The notes beneath the pieces are model-generated. The model was not told where the DNA came from. It searched no databases and saw only the letters and a program-made list of their open reading frames with translations. From positions 2,170,001 through 2,234,000 of the forward strand of contig NC_091275.1 in the NCBI RefSeq assembly GCF_042100115.1: a DNA stretch of 64,000 nt. The letters run 5' to 3'. Shown in pieces: positions 49,319-60,566 of this stretch. Source of the stretch: Alternaria dauci (Eukaryota; Ascomycota; Dothideomycetes; Pleosporales; Pleosporaceae). The translations under genes were made by a program, and so were the position numbers. Each line of letters starts with the position of its first letter. Within the stretch, counting starts at the first letter, position 1.

Positions 49319-50651
49319 TTAGACGATAGCATCGGGTCTAACAACCCTCTTCTTCGCAGTCCCTACTCCTGCATGCCCCCTCTCCTGATCTTTGCCCAAC
49401 CACGGCTTCAATGCCTCACCTACAAGACTCTGTCTCAAGAAGTAGATGACCTGACCGATGATAATGAGAACGAAAGCGATAGGGTACATCCAGTGGATGT
49501 TCAATCCAAACACTTTGACACCAATCGCCACGCCCCAGAAGCTTCCTGTAAGCAAGGAAATGTTGAAGAAAGCGGCGGAGCTGAGACGGAAGAGTACGGG
49601 TGCAAGGGAATAGAACAGAGAAAGGATGAGCGTGTATCCTGCGAGATAACCCCCAACCTTTGCGTTCCAAACTGCACTGCGGAAAGCAGCACGATCAAAG
49701 ATACCAGCCTGGGTACCGTTGATGAGCATGCCCCAGAAGGCCAGTTGACCAACGACTTCGTATAGTGGTCTCTCGGAGACTAGCCACTCTTCAAAAACGT
49801 TGGACAGACCGTAGAAAGTAGCGCCGAGCAACGCAAACAGATCACCCTTTACTGGGTCCGTAGCGCCAAAGTTGTTAGCACCCGTGATGTGATCGGAACC
49901 GAAGATTACACCTAGACCGCCAATGCACATGAGGATGCCGAAGATTTGCGTGTAGTGGTAGCGGACCTTGAGAAAGAAGAAGGAGATGATTACGACGACG
50001 GCGATTGCCCAGAAGTTGATCAGCTGGGCGCTGAGAATGGTCGTCTAGTTGTTTGTTAGTATGGGCCAGAGGAAGTTGAAAATGACATGGTGGAAAGACT
50101 TACGTAGCGGTATGCTAGTACGATAAAGTAGTTACCCTCTACATCCATGAAAGCTAGGATGAAGAACCTCCAGCCATCTTTCACAATAAGACGACCCCAT
50201 TTCTTGAAACCGTATTTGTATATGGTATACGATGTGTAGATTAAGTTGAGCAGGACGTAGTTGAAGAAGGATTGGAATGCCGGGATCGATGTACCCTCTT
50301 CGGCAAGCAGAGACGACAAGGTGTTGGTACCGGTGATGCAAAGAGCGAGGACTATGGTATGTTGTCAATCTATGTGTCGTCCATTTAATCGAATGGGAAC
50401 CAGCACTTACCCTGCCCCAGCACTAAAGTGATCCAGAATTGCTTCGTCTTGAGGTACTGGAACCAACGTCCCTTGGTCTGCGCATCGCGCTCCAGCACCT
50501 CGTTCCGGGGCGCATCATTATGCAACTCATTTTCAGATGTCACATATGTGCCAGCGCCGGTTTTGTTGTTGACTGCCTCGGGCGCATAGTGCCCGTGATG
50601 CGCGTCTTGGACAACGACGCCCTCCGCGGGGTAAGCTTGGATTGGGTTCAT
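49319..50651 (-). CDS. SLC35F-type membrane transporter (DMT superfamily)
   Basis: Three exons (50411-50651, 50104-50351, 49319-50044; introns both 59 bp) give 404 residues. A cytosolic N terminus of about 65 residues is followed by ten hydrophobic segments, as in SLC35F1/F2/F6 and the fungal DUF914 proteins: FWITLVLGQVLALCITGTNTL, FNYVLLNLIYTSYTIYKYG, DVEGNYFIVLAYRYTTI, INFWAIAVVVIISFFFLKV, GDLFALLGATFYGLSNVFEEW, and the last near WMYPIAFVLIIIGQVIYFL. FGILMCIGGLGVIFGSD is a typical mid-protein helix. The VEGNY motif is characteristic. Substrates of this branch are mostly unknown; some relatives carry thiamine-like or queuosine-type compounds. A role in the endomembrane system is likely but not shown here. 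Confidence 0.9.
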
Positions 50652-51646
50652 GGTCTTTGCGTTGGTGTTGATCCTAGAGGATGCGGAAGGGACGCCTGAG
50701 CCGCAAGGCTTAACGTAGCTGTCAGAGGCTTATCGACGAAGTCGGATAGTGGGGTGGTGGTAAATGGAGCTTTTCGCATTCAACGCGAGCGCAAAACTCC
50801 AGAAGTCGCTCACGGTGGTGTACAGTCGGTACAGTCGTTGCACCGGGAAAGGCTGCAAAGCGCTTTCTAGGTGGGGGGTCCGCCACCTTATAAACAGAGA
50901 CGGCCGCACTCGTTCCATCTCACCAGTCGCTTCTCGCGCTCCGGCCCCCATGCGCAGTGGTGAAAAAAGTGTGCTTGGCCCGCCGTCCAGAGCATGGGAG
51001 CTCCGCCTGTGCTTGCCTGGGTGGGGTTAAGCTTCAGAGGCTAACGTGCCCTTGTGGAGATCGACGGTGCGAGAACAAGTCGATGCGCAAGGGCTAGGGC
51101 TAGGCGAGCCCCGTGAGTGCTTTTTCCTGCGTTATCGTCCATGTCAAGTGGGAGAAAGGCTGAAATAAATGATGATGAGTGGACGATAGTAATGTCTGCG
51201 CGGTCAAGGTGCATGTATGGCTTCAGCGAGCATTAATCACAGGGTGGGGGCGTTCACAGCTCACGAGTACGAGGTAAAGATATGGGAATGTTTCCTATAC
51301 TGTCAACGCCCTCACCGCGGTTATGCATGCAGAAACTTCCCGGCGTGCACGATGGTGGCGGGTCCAAGCACCCGGTAGAAGGGACTAATATCGGCGAACG
51401 GTAGTGGGGCACAAGGATAGCAATGCAGGTAACGGAAGCAAGGTTTCTTATAGGCTAACTAGAGGGGAGAGAAGGATACAAGACCATCATCCGGACTGGC
51501 CCAAACAACTGTCGCAGACGCGAGTAGAGTTACCTACATGTCGTCCGCAACAAAGTAAACAAGACAAGCGAGACAAAAGGTAAAGACAGTCAACAGTCGG
51601 ACAGTTCGCGTACTTTTACCATCCACGTGTCCCTACAGTCGGGATC
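50652..51646. other. intergenic region
   Basis: Spacer of 995 bp between the SLC35F start and the eIF5 stop, both leftwards. No gene is supported. Confidence 0.5.
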
Positions 51647-52894
51647 CTACTCAGAGTCCTCGTCCTCGCTGTCCTCGTTCTCCAGCCAGTCCTTGAACTG
51701 CTCGGCCGACTTGCGGACAGACTTGCTGACCTTGAGATCGACATACTTCTTGCTTGCCTTGGAGCACCAAGCTTTGAGCTGATCCTCCGAGACGAGATCA
51801 TTTTCGTACACCTTGAGCAGGATAGCAGAGACCTGGGGGATGAGCTCGGGCTTGTCGTTGCCGACAAAGCGTTCGATACCACCGAGGAAAGCCTTCTCGT
51901 GCTTGTCCGAAGTAATCATCTTCTTGAGCATGGGGGCGCGACCGTCCATTTGCTTGACAATCTTCTCAGTGAAGAGCGTCTGGGGGATGACGGTCAGAGT
52001 ACGGTGCTTCTCCTCGATGCCGAGCTCCTTGGCCTTGATGTAGATGTCGACGTTGTCAAGGTTCTCAACACCACCCTTCTCGGCACCACTGTCGATGATC
52101 CACTTGCCGAAGACGTCGTAGTTGGAGCCACCCTCCTCGTCATCTTCAATGACAAGGGCACGCTTGAGGTCGTCGGGGAGATCCTGGGCACGAGCCCTGA
52201 TGGCCGCCTCAGAGGTGTCGATGGACCACTCGACCTCTTTGGCGTCCTCCTCTTCGATCTCCTTGGCACCCTCGTTGATCTGGCGGGTAAGCTCGTCATC
52301 GCTGCCGGCCTCGAGTGCCAGGTCGCCATCGTCGCCATTGTCATCTGCGCTGTCACCGGGGCTGCCGCCATCGGGCGAGGTAGCATCACCACGGGCTTCA
52401 GCCTCTTTGCGAGCGCGACGCTCGGCCTTCTTGCTGGACTTGTCCTTCTTGCCCTTCTTGGGTTCGTTCTTCAGGATGAAGGAGCTAAGCTTCAAGCGGG
52501 GGTCGACGTCGGAGATCTTTCCGCAAGCCTTGCAGTCGAGCGTGATGTTGCCGTCCTTGATGTGGACATCGGTCTCGGGGTTCTTGCACTTCTTGCAGAG
52601 GACAAACTTGGAGATGAAGCCATCGAGGTAGTCCTGGAGTTTGCTGGCGTCATGGGCACCGTTGATGATCCAACGGTCGTCGTTGGGGCTCGTGTTGGTC
52701 TGAGCTCCGAGTTCGAAACCAAAGTACTTGATGACGTGAGCAGGCGGGCGAGCGAGAGACTGAGCCACACTGCTCAGGTTGACAATGACGGTCTTGATAC
52801 CGTTGCCCTTGCCTTCGATCTTGGACTGGATGCGCTCCATCTTGTAGCGGTAGAAGGGATCGGTGACATCGCGGCGGATGTTGACGGTAGCCAT
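51647..52894 (-). CDS. TIF5: translation initiation factor eIF5
   Basis: A single exon of 415 residues. eIF5 stimulates GTP hydrolysis by eIF2 when the start codon is recognised. The N-terminal GAP domain starts MATVNIRRDVTDPFYRYKM, and R16 matches the catalytic arginine of yeast eIF5 (Arg15). The zinc ribbon has C100-x2-C103…C121-x2-C124 (CKKC, CKAC). A Lys/Arg-rich linker (KKGKKDKSSKKAERRARK) and an acidic Asp/Glu/Gly stretch lead to the C-terminal W2 HEAT domain (EWSIDTSEAAIRARAQ…WLENEDSEDEDSE), with the aromatic-acidic boxes that bind eIF2-beta and eIF3. Its length and layout are normal for fungi. A 491-codon open frame on the opposite strand is a composition artefact. Confidence 0.96.
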   Translation of the reverse strand: MATVNIRRDVTDPFYRYKMERIQSKIEGKGNGIKTVIVNLSSVAQSLARPPAHVIKYFGFELGAQTNTSPNDDRWIINGAHDASKLQDYLDGFISKFVLCKKCKNPETDVHIKDGNITLDCKACGKISDVDPRLKLSSFILKNEPKKGKKDKSSKKAERRARKEAEARGDATSPDGGSPGDSADDNGDDGDLALEAGSDDELTRQINEGAKEIEEEDAKEVEWSIDTSEAAIRARAQDLPDDLKRALVIEDDEEGGSNYDVFGKWIIDSGAEKGGVENLDNVDIYIKAKELGIEEKHRTLTVIPQTLFTEKIVKQMDGRAPMLKKMITSDKHEKAFLGGIERFVGNDKPELIPQVSAILLKVYENDLVSEDQLKAWCSKASKKYVDLKVSKSVRKSAEQFKDWLENEDSEDEDSE

Positions 52895-54274
52895 GGTGAC
52901 GGTGGTGGTGGGGTGAGACTGGTTGGCGAGGTTGTCTTAGTGGTTATGCGGCGGGCGGGCGAACGAGGTCGGATCAGGTATGTTGACGAGGGCCGAAAGA
53001 GACATGCGCAGGAGCAGTCTCCAGTGTGTGTGGGTTGTGTGTGTATGTGTACGTGTGCGTGGGCGACTCAAGGTCAAGAGGGGCAGTGGATTAGCCGTTG
53101 GTTTGGTGGATGGTACTGCTTGGTATCCGCATACAGCGAAATTTTTGCAGTTTGGGGGGAGGTTCGACTCGGAAGGAGTAGCTTTGGCGCGAATACATAT
53201 ACTCCTGTTGTCGTTGGCGACTCTGAGATGCGGTTTGTGCTTGTGGCCTGTAGGCGAGGGTGGCGGGTTAGGCAGGTCGCGGGTTTGCGACGAGCAGGCT
53301 GTTTAGCGTGTAGGGCAGACTTGAGTGTGCTGTTGCCAGTGGCAGTCACTGGTGTGGGCGAGGACGACGACTGATGGATTTTTCGTGGTGCAAAGGTGGA
53401 GTGTGTGCGAACCGCGGGTGGTGGAGGAAAGATATATGGGGTCTGCCTCATGCCTAGTTTAGTTTTTCGATCTTGCCAAGCCCCGCTACTGAAGACCGTT
53501 TCTACCAAACGCCTCCAGAAGCCCCGCCCCGAGTCAGTCAGTCATCACTTATTTGCCGTTGACCTGTCCACGCGATTGCACAGAGCTTTCAGGACTTGCA
53601 CTGTGAGACCAGCTGGCCGCATTCTGGGCTGAATGGCACTGTCGTCAGTTTGGGGCATTGGCCACGGACAAAGACAAGGTTTTCTGGTCCACACAAACGA
53701 CGGAGCGCCAAACGCTTGTTGCAGGAAATTGCTGCATGGGCTGGTACACTGCAGCGGGTAACCATGTATCGCCGTTGTAGTTGCACGGCATTGCGTCTGT
53801 GCCACCAGTCGGATGGCTTTGACACAAAACGACCATTCATGGACTTCTGGAACACAGTGGTAGTGCTGTCGTAATTCGTGCTTGCTACGAAGGCGGCGCA
53901 ATAGCCTTCGTTCCCAAGGCGACATCCATGCGTGGCTAACAAAATGTTTACACAATCAACATGTGTCCTGTACCACCCTTGAATGCCCCGCAATCCACCG
54001 TGAACACCACTCGCCATGTCACATCTGACAACGTGGGGCTAAGTGTTGAACACCGCCGAGCAACCACCGTTGAACAAGCTGCATTCTCCAAGCTACACGC
54101 AAGGCTGTCGCCTAATACGTCGACATTCGCTACTAATATCTCGCGAACCCAATCCAAGTCTTTGGCGAGCCGCACCTAGATTACATCATTAGTCATAGCG
54201 GCTTTTCCCAAGGATTTCCAGCATTCGTGGACAAGATCAAGTATTTCACACCGGTTGTCCGTCCGCTCGCAAGA
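52895..54274. other. 1.4-kb divergent promoter region of eIF5 and THI6
   Basis: Bidirectional upstream region between eIF5 (leftwards) and THI6 (rightwards). A GT/GC-rich, TG-repeat-like tract is at 53018-53070. No gene is seen. Confidence 0.5.
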
Positions 54275-56021
54275 ATGGCTGACCAGAAAATAGACTACTC
54301 CCTGTATCTCGTGACAGACTCTACAGATGCCATTCTAGGCTCGAGGGATCTGGTTGATGTGGTTGAACAAGCATTACTTGGAGGTTAGTCATATGCTGCC
54401 CCGGTTGCAGTTTCGTGTTACATGTCCTGCACACCCATCAAACGTGCAACCATGTTGATTGAGACCTTCAGGTGTAACCATCGTCCAATACAGGGATAAA
54501 ACCTCAGACACCGGCATCCTCATCTCTACAGCAAAGAAGCTCCACGAGAAATGCAAAGCACACAATATCCCGCTTCTCATCAACGACCGTGTAGATGTTG
54601 CCCTCGCAGTAGGCTGTGAGGGTGTTCATGTCGGTCAAGATGACATGAACGTTCGCGAAGCACGCCGCCTTCTAGGAAAAGACAAAATCATCGGCGCTAC
54701 AGTCTCTTCTATCGACGAAGCACGCATAGCCGTCGAGCTGGGAGCAGACTACCTGGGAATCGGCACCTTGTATGCCACAAACACCAAAAAGAACACAAAA
54801 GACATTATTGGAATTACTGGTATCAGAAAGATACTGCGATATCTCGGCCAGGGCAACGAAGCCGAGAAGAATGTCAAGACAGTATGCATCGGCGGTGTCA
54901 ACGCCTCAAACACCCAACGCGTAACATACCAACTCCTAGCCCCAACAACGGCCAACGCCCATCCCAAGACCATCGATGGCGTCGCGGTGGTATCCGCAAT
55001 AATAGGTGCTCAGGACCCTAGAGCCGCATCTTCACACCTTGCCCACCTCCTCAAGACGCCTCCGGCATTCGCCCCTCAATCCCCCCTCCCAAACTTCTAC
55101 CACGAGAAGCCTATTGATGAGATAAACTCTGTCCTCCAAAACGCAATCTCCGCAACAAAGAAAGTTAAACAGATGAACCCTCTCTCCCATAATATGACCA
55201 ACCTCGTGGTCCAGAACTTCGCCGCAAACGTCGCTCTCTCCATTGGCGCTAGCCCCATCATGAGTAACTATGGCGCTGAAGCCGCGGATTTGTCCAAACT
55301 AGGTGGCGCATTAGTCGTAAATATGGGTACCGTTACCCCCGAAGGGCTAGCAAACTACCAAGCAGCAATCACTGCTTACAATGCCGCCGGTGGACCCATT
55401 GTTCTTGACCCTGTAGGCGCAGGCGCAACGAGTATACGACGAGACGCTCTAGCCAAGCTAATGGGTGCTGGGTACTTTGACTTGATCAAAGGCAACGAGA
55501 GTGAGATCCTCGCCGTGGCACGTGCAAGCGGGTATAAGCTCGATAATTCCAGTCAGCAGCGTGGTGTCGACTCTGGTGCTTCACTCTTCTCTGTAAAGCA
55601 ACGAGCGAGCATCGTTTCGAGTCTTGCAGCCAGAGAGCGGTGCGTTGTTCTCATGACTGGGGCTACTGATGTTGTTTCGGATGGAACGAGGACTTATGCT
55701 GTGAGCAATGGACATGAGTATCTGGGGAGGATTACGGGAAGTGGATGTACACTGGGTACAACGCTATCTGCCTATTTGGCAGCATACCGCGAAGACAAGC
55801 TGCTTGCGGCTGTGGCAGGACTGTTGCACTACGAGATCGCGGCCGAGGCTGCGGCCCGGAGAGAAGATGTCAAAGGCCCCGGGACTTTTGTTCCTGCTTT
55901 CATAGATGAATTGTGGAATCATGGAGAGAAGACGGTGAAGGGGGAGATGGAACTGAAAGATGTGGCCAAGGTGGAGTTCATCAAGGATATGGAAGATGCT
56001 GGCTTATCGGAGGATCTGTAG
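54275..56021 (+). CDS. THI6: bifunctional thiamine-phosphate synthase / hydroxyethylthiazole kinase
   Basis: Two exons (54275-54383 and 54472-56021; 88-bp intron, phase 1) give 552 residues. The N-terminal half is thiamine-phosphate synthase, which joins HMP-pyrophosphate and thiazole phosphate: YLVTDSTDA, GVTIVQYRDK, LINDRVDVALAVGCEGVHVGQDDM, YLGIGTLYATNTK and CIGGVNASN. From about 245 is the thiazole kinase: MNPLSHNMTNLVVQNFAANVALSIGASPIM, LVVNMGTVTPEG, VLDPVGAGATSIRR, FDLIKGNESEI and GRITGSGCTLGTTL with the catalytic Cys. Both activities are known to be fused in this order in fungal THI6. The intron restores the GGVTIVQYR strand. The intron shows no TPP-riboswitch consensus, unlike some fungal thiamine genes. 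Confidence 0.96.
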
Positions 56022-56209
56022 GCAATATAGCAGCAAAGCAGTAGTCAAGACCTGGACAAACAGATTTTGGGTATTCCTGACCATTAAAGGGATACTACTA
56101 TTACGCCTTTTCTTACTGGAGTACTGTACCCATGTCGCAACGCCAACGCTCATTGACTTCCAACGTAACCTGATCGTACATCTCTATGCCAACACCCCTA
56201 AGCCAAAGT

Positions 56210-58299
56210 CTACCTAGCTTTCCTGTATCGACCCTGGTTCATCTCTGCTTTTAAAGCATCTTGCTGATCCGGCAACGGTGCTCTTCTCCTAATACCATCT
56301 GCGCCCACTGGTCCCCCTTGTTGCTGTTGCGGGGGTGGAGGAGGACCAGGCCATCCTGGTGGCGGGGCAGCCATACCACCAGGTGGAGGAGGGAAGCCCG
56401 GGAAGCCTGGAGGTGGCATACCCGGGGGAAACGGTGGCATACCGGCTGGCATGCCTTGTGGGAAGCCGGGGAAATTTGGTGGTGGGAAAGGCGGAGGAGG
56501 ACCATTAGCGTTTGGTGGTGGAGGACCGTGACCATGAGGTATGGGCGGTGGCGGTAGGGAGCCTGACGCGATGAGTTGTGCAAGGCGAGAGGGGTCCATG
56601 CCATTGAGAGGAGGCAAAGGCGGGCCACCTCCGTTTGGCGGTGGGAATGGCATGCTACCTGGTGGAGGGGGCACTGGAAGATGATTTGCCCCGCCAATAC
56701 CGGGTAGAGAACTGGATGTGCCGTCTGGCGCTGCATTGAGTCCTGGTAAGGAGAGACCGGGAGGCAGGAAACCACCAGCAGGGTTCTTTGACGGCATTTT
56801 CTGATCGACCAGACCCTCGGCCTCGTCCTCGGCTTCCTGCTCTTCTTCCTCTATCTTCTGTCGCCTGCCCTGGCCGCGGTCGAATGTGCCTTGTGCCTCT
56901 GCCGCAGCCTGGCCAATGTGGTAGCGGTCGTTGACGTAGTTTGTGTCGCCTGGCCGAGGCCGTGTCCAGAAACGCGTGACCCTGTCGTTGGAACCAGACG
57001 CAAGGATGTGGCCCAGCGGATGCCAATCCATTGTCCAGACTGTGAAATCGTGGGCGTATTGCAGGCTATGTGCGGGGTATATAGTTTGTGAGGGCGCGTT
57101 TTGCGAATCGGCGGCGTCGTAAGGCGATATTGACGGTGCGACACCAGTAGGGGGGTTTTGCTCGTCGAGGAGATAGTGGTGTATGCTGCCATCGACACCA
57201 CCGGTGGACAGCAGATTCTTGTGCATTGGGTGCCACGCCATTGTGATAATGTCCTTTTCGTGTCCCTTGAGCAGCAAGACATCGCGCATCATTCGGAGAT
57301 CAAAGATGCGGGCTGTGTGATCACGGGCGCATGTTGCTAGCATGTTTCCTTGGACGGGCTCGAACATGGTTTTTGATATTGGGTTTTTATGTCCATGAAG
57401 CGTCGTAAGACAGCGCCCTGTCCGCGGATCCCAAAACTTGACTTGGTGATCCTTTGACCCTGATACTAGCAGCCCCTTGTGCGGATGCCAGTCAACCGAC
57501 TTGACCTCCCATCCATGTCCTGTCAATGTTGACTCTTCTGTGCTCGACGCGAAATCCCAGATCTTCAGTGTGGTGTCATCGGCGCATGTCACAAACTTTG
57601 TGTCTGTGGGTGCGATGGAGAGCCCTCGCACCGCTTCCGTGTGCGCTTGTATCTCCTTGACGTTGTTGAAGTTTGTCTGCCAGTATTTGACGACGCCTGT
57701 CTGGTCTGCTGACAAGAGCCAGTCGTCGGTGGACGTGTATTCGACAGCTCGAATTGCAGCCTCGTGCGCCTGCATAATGGTTTCGAAGTTGAAGCCCATT
57801 CCGTTCCATAGAGTGAATTCGCCGCTAGTGGAGCCGGTGAGCAGTCGCCGACCTTCCGGAGTCCATTTGACTACGTTTATGGGATGTTTGACTTTGTTCA
57901 GGGAAGAATGTACGGCTTTAGCTGGTATCGACTCGGCTGCGCTGGCGACGCGTGCTGCTGGAGGCTGCATATCGACAATGTAGCTTGCACTTGGCCGCTC
58001 CATCTCCGCCATGGGTGCATTTTTGTATCGCGGGCGTCGATTGCGCATCCATTGCACTGTGGTTGAGCCATAATCGGTGACCGCTCCTGCAGGTTGTATA
58101 GTCAGCGTCGGAAGCTGGAATCCGCAGCAGGATAGGCGTATAGGAAGTAGCAGTCTTCAGAAATTGAAGGAGAAAGAAGGGTGTTTGTAAGAAGAAACTC
58201 GCTCGATCGGGTGGCTAGACGGGAGGGACAGATATACTCACGCTTCGGTCGAGGTCGCAACCCTCCCTCAAAGTCTGGGCGATGGTATTCGCGCTCCAT
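56210..58299 (-). CDS. PFS2: polyadenylation factor subunit Pfs2 (WD40)
   Basis: Two exons (58242-58299 and 56210-58086; 155-bp intron, phase 1) give 644 residues. Pfs2/WDR33 is the WD40 scaffold of the pre-mRNA cleavage and polyadenylation complex. The N terminus [41 protein letters not shown] is diagnostic. About seven WD40 repeats follow, for example [57 protein letters not shown] and [22 protein letters not shown]. The last 200 residues are a Pro/Gly-rich tail (many PPPP, GFPG and PPGMP stretches), longer than in yeast and more like the animal WDR33 tail. It is convergent with THI6 (188 bp between stop codons) and divergent from the DGAT1 gene. Confidence 0.95.
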
Positions 58300-58840
58300 G
58301 ACGGCTGTTGTTGCCGTGTGCTACTGTTATGCAACCAGCATAGAAGGTCCAACCAGATGGCGGGGTGGTGACGGCGAGTGCGTGATCGAGGGCGATGCGC
58401 AGGGCTGGGGTGGAGTAGTTCGTTACTGCGCGCGTCCTTTGTCGCGCGTTGAACCTCCGCGATAGCTCGGCCTAGCGTCAAAGCCACAGTGTTCGCATCA
58501 CCAGCCACATTCACCCGCCACGGTCTAGGATGGGGTCGGCCTGCATCACCGTGCAGATCCCCGCTCACCAGACTCCCAACAGAATGCAGAATGCGCTGAT
58601 AAACTCTGTCGCCATTGCTGCCAAAACCCTCGGTCATGGCGCGCTTATCCCGAGTACAAATCCATCGCTTCCGCCGAGAGCCACGGCCGAGTGAGCCTGT
58701 TTCAATCGTCCCAATCGCCGCATACGAGCATCATTCCCACGCCTCGCTTCCACCCTGAGATCTTTAATTACCTCCGCCTGAGCCATTGCGCTCTGGGACC
58801 ACCTGCACTCAACTTCCCAATTCGTCTTTGACGTTGGACC
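58300..58840. other. divergent promoter region of PFS2 and DGAT1 genes
   Basis: 541 bp between divergent start codons; no gene is seen. Confidence 0.5.
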
Positions 58841-60436
58841 ATGGCGACTCTTACCCAGATGGCTGCCTCCTCTGCTCTCGACATGCAACACGCCAGTTCC
58901 CCCTTGCACCGCGGCAAGGCAACCAGCGAACCCAAGGCCAATGCCACCACCAACGGCTCCACCAAGCGTGCGCGCGACACCAAATACCGTCATGTCTTTG
59001 CGACGCACTCGTCTTCCCGTACCTCGTGTCTCAGCCACGATGCAGACAAAGCTCCCAGCTTCGTCGGCTTCAGGAATCTCATGATATTGGTTCTTAGTAT
59101 GAACTCCCCACTACCGAGCACAGCCGCAAATGGCTAACGAGACACAGTTATATCCAACCTGCGCTTGATGATTGTAAACCTACAAAAGTATGGCGTCCTT
59201 ATCTGCCTATCATGCCACGACTACCGCCGCTCCGACGTCATCACTGGCTTGCTCCTATACCTCCTTGTCCCCGCGCACCTCTTCGTAACCTACCTCATCG
59301 AACTTGCCGCGGCCTGGCAGGCCAACCGAGCCTACGCCCGTATATCGCACGAACGTGATCAAGACACGCCCGCCAACTATGCCGCTGCACTTCGCACCTT
59401 CAATTCAACATGGTACATCGTAGCCTTCTTCCACAGCATCAATGCAGTCGCCAACCTCTACATTGCGACCAAGTACGTCTACTACGACATATACCACCCG
59501 GGCATCGGCACGCTCTGCGAACTTCACGCCGTCATTGTCTTCCTCAAGTGCGCTTCGTACGCACTTACGAACCGCGATCTTCGCCATGCCTACCTACACC
59601 CCAAGCAAGCCGATCCCCTGCCGGAACTATACAAAACATGTCCATACCCGCAAAACATCAACATGAAGAACCTGTGCTACTTCTGGTGGGCACCGACCCT
59701 GGTCTATCAACCCGTCTATCCCCGAACCGATAAGATTCGCTGGGACTTTGTCCTCAAGCGCCTCGCCGAGCTCGCTGGTCTCAGCATTGTAATCTGGATC
59801 GCATCTGCCCAATACGCTGCGCCCCTGCTACAGAATTCGCTCGACAAGATCCTCACACTGAACCTCACATCCATCGCTGAACGTGTCATGAAGCTGTCCA
59901 CCATCAGCGTCTTCTGCTGGCTCTGCGGCTTCTTCGCTCTCTTCCAGTCCGCCCTCAACGCCCTTGCAGAAGTAATGCGTTTCGGTGACCGAGAGTTCTA
60001 CGGCGACTGGTGGAACGTGTCTTCCATCCGTACTTACTGGACAACTTGGAACAAGCCTGTCACAAACTTCATGCGCCGCCACATCTACTCGCCCCTTGTT
60101 GGTCGCGGTGTGCCTCCCGCAGTCGCTCAGATCCTCGTCTTTCTCTTCTCGGGTATCCTGCACGAGCTGCTCGTAGGCGTTCCCACCCATAACGTCATTG
60201 GTGTCGCATTTGCTGGCATGATGTTCCAAATCCCGCTTATTGCACTTACCGATGTCATCCAAAAGGTCAAGTGTATCCAGGGCAAGGTCGCGGGCAACAT
60301 GATCTTTTGGGTAAGCTTTTGTTTGGTCGGACAGCCACTCGCTGCGTTGCTTTACTTCTTTGCTTGGCAGGCGAAGTACGGGAGCGTGAGTAAGAGTGTG
60401 GGGGAGAGTGCTGTTAATGTGTTTTATCGGCGATAG
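58841..60436 (+). CDS. diacylglycerol O-acyltransferase 1-type MBOAT enzyme
   Basis: Two exons (58841-59096 and 59148-60436; 51-bp intron, phase 1) give 514 residues. It belongs to the membrane-bound O-acyltransferases of the ACAT/DGAT1 branch, which esterify diacylglycerol (or sterol) from acyl-CoA at the ER. The N terminus is polar and disordered (80 residues). Then FRNLMILVLIISNLRLMIVNLQKYG matches DGAT1. The acyl-acceptor motif FYGDWWN (369-375) is followed by YWTTWNKPVTNFMRRHIYSPL, and the catalytic His is H424 in FSGILHELLVGVP. At least eight hydrophobic segments are seen, and the end is FAWQAKYGS. DGAT1 is preferred over a sterol acyltransferase from the N-terminal helix wording. Confidence 0.9.
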
Positions 60437-60566
60437 AAGGCTACTCTTTTTGCACTTGTATCGGATGAGATTGAGTTTGCAGATGTTCATATGATCTTCT
60501 TCAGTCTGAATAACACTTTTTCTTCTCTGAATTGGCGTGTTGAATCACCAACTACAGTTTGCTGAC
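60437..60566. other. short convergent spacer
   Basis: Only 130 bp separate the DGAT1 and THADA-like stop codons, so the two transcripts probably overlap at their 3' ends. Confidence 0.6.

Noticed and set aside
53161..53170. GGTTCGACTC, a tRNA B-box-like motif
   Set aside because: No A-box at the right distance and no cloverleaf can be folded around it.
51899..53374. 491-codon open frame opposite to eIF5
   Set aside because: It lies exactly antisense to the conserved eIF5 gene, starts with GTG, and its composition (long Val/Leu/Asp/Gly runs) is what the complementary strand of a Glu/Asp/Lys-rich gene gives.
54384..54471. TPP riboswitch in the THI6 intron
   Set aside because: The intron is only 88 bp and lacks the conserved CUGAGA and thiamine-box sequences.
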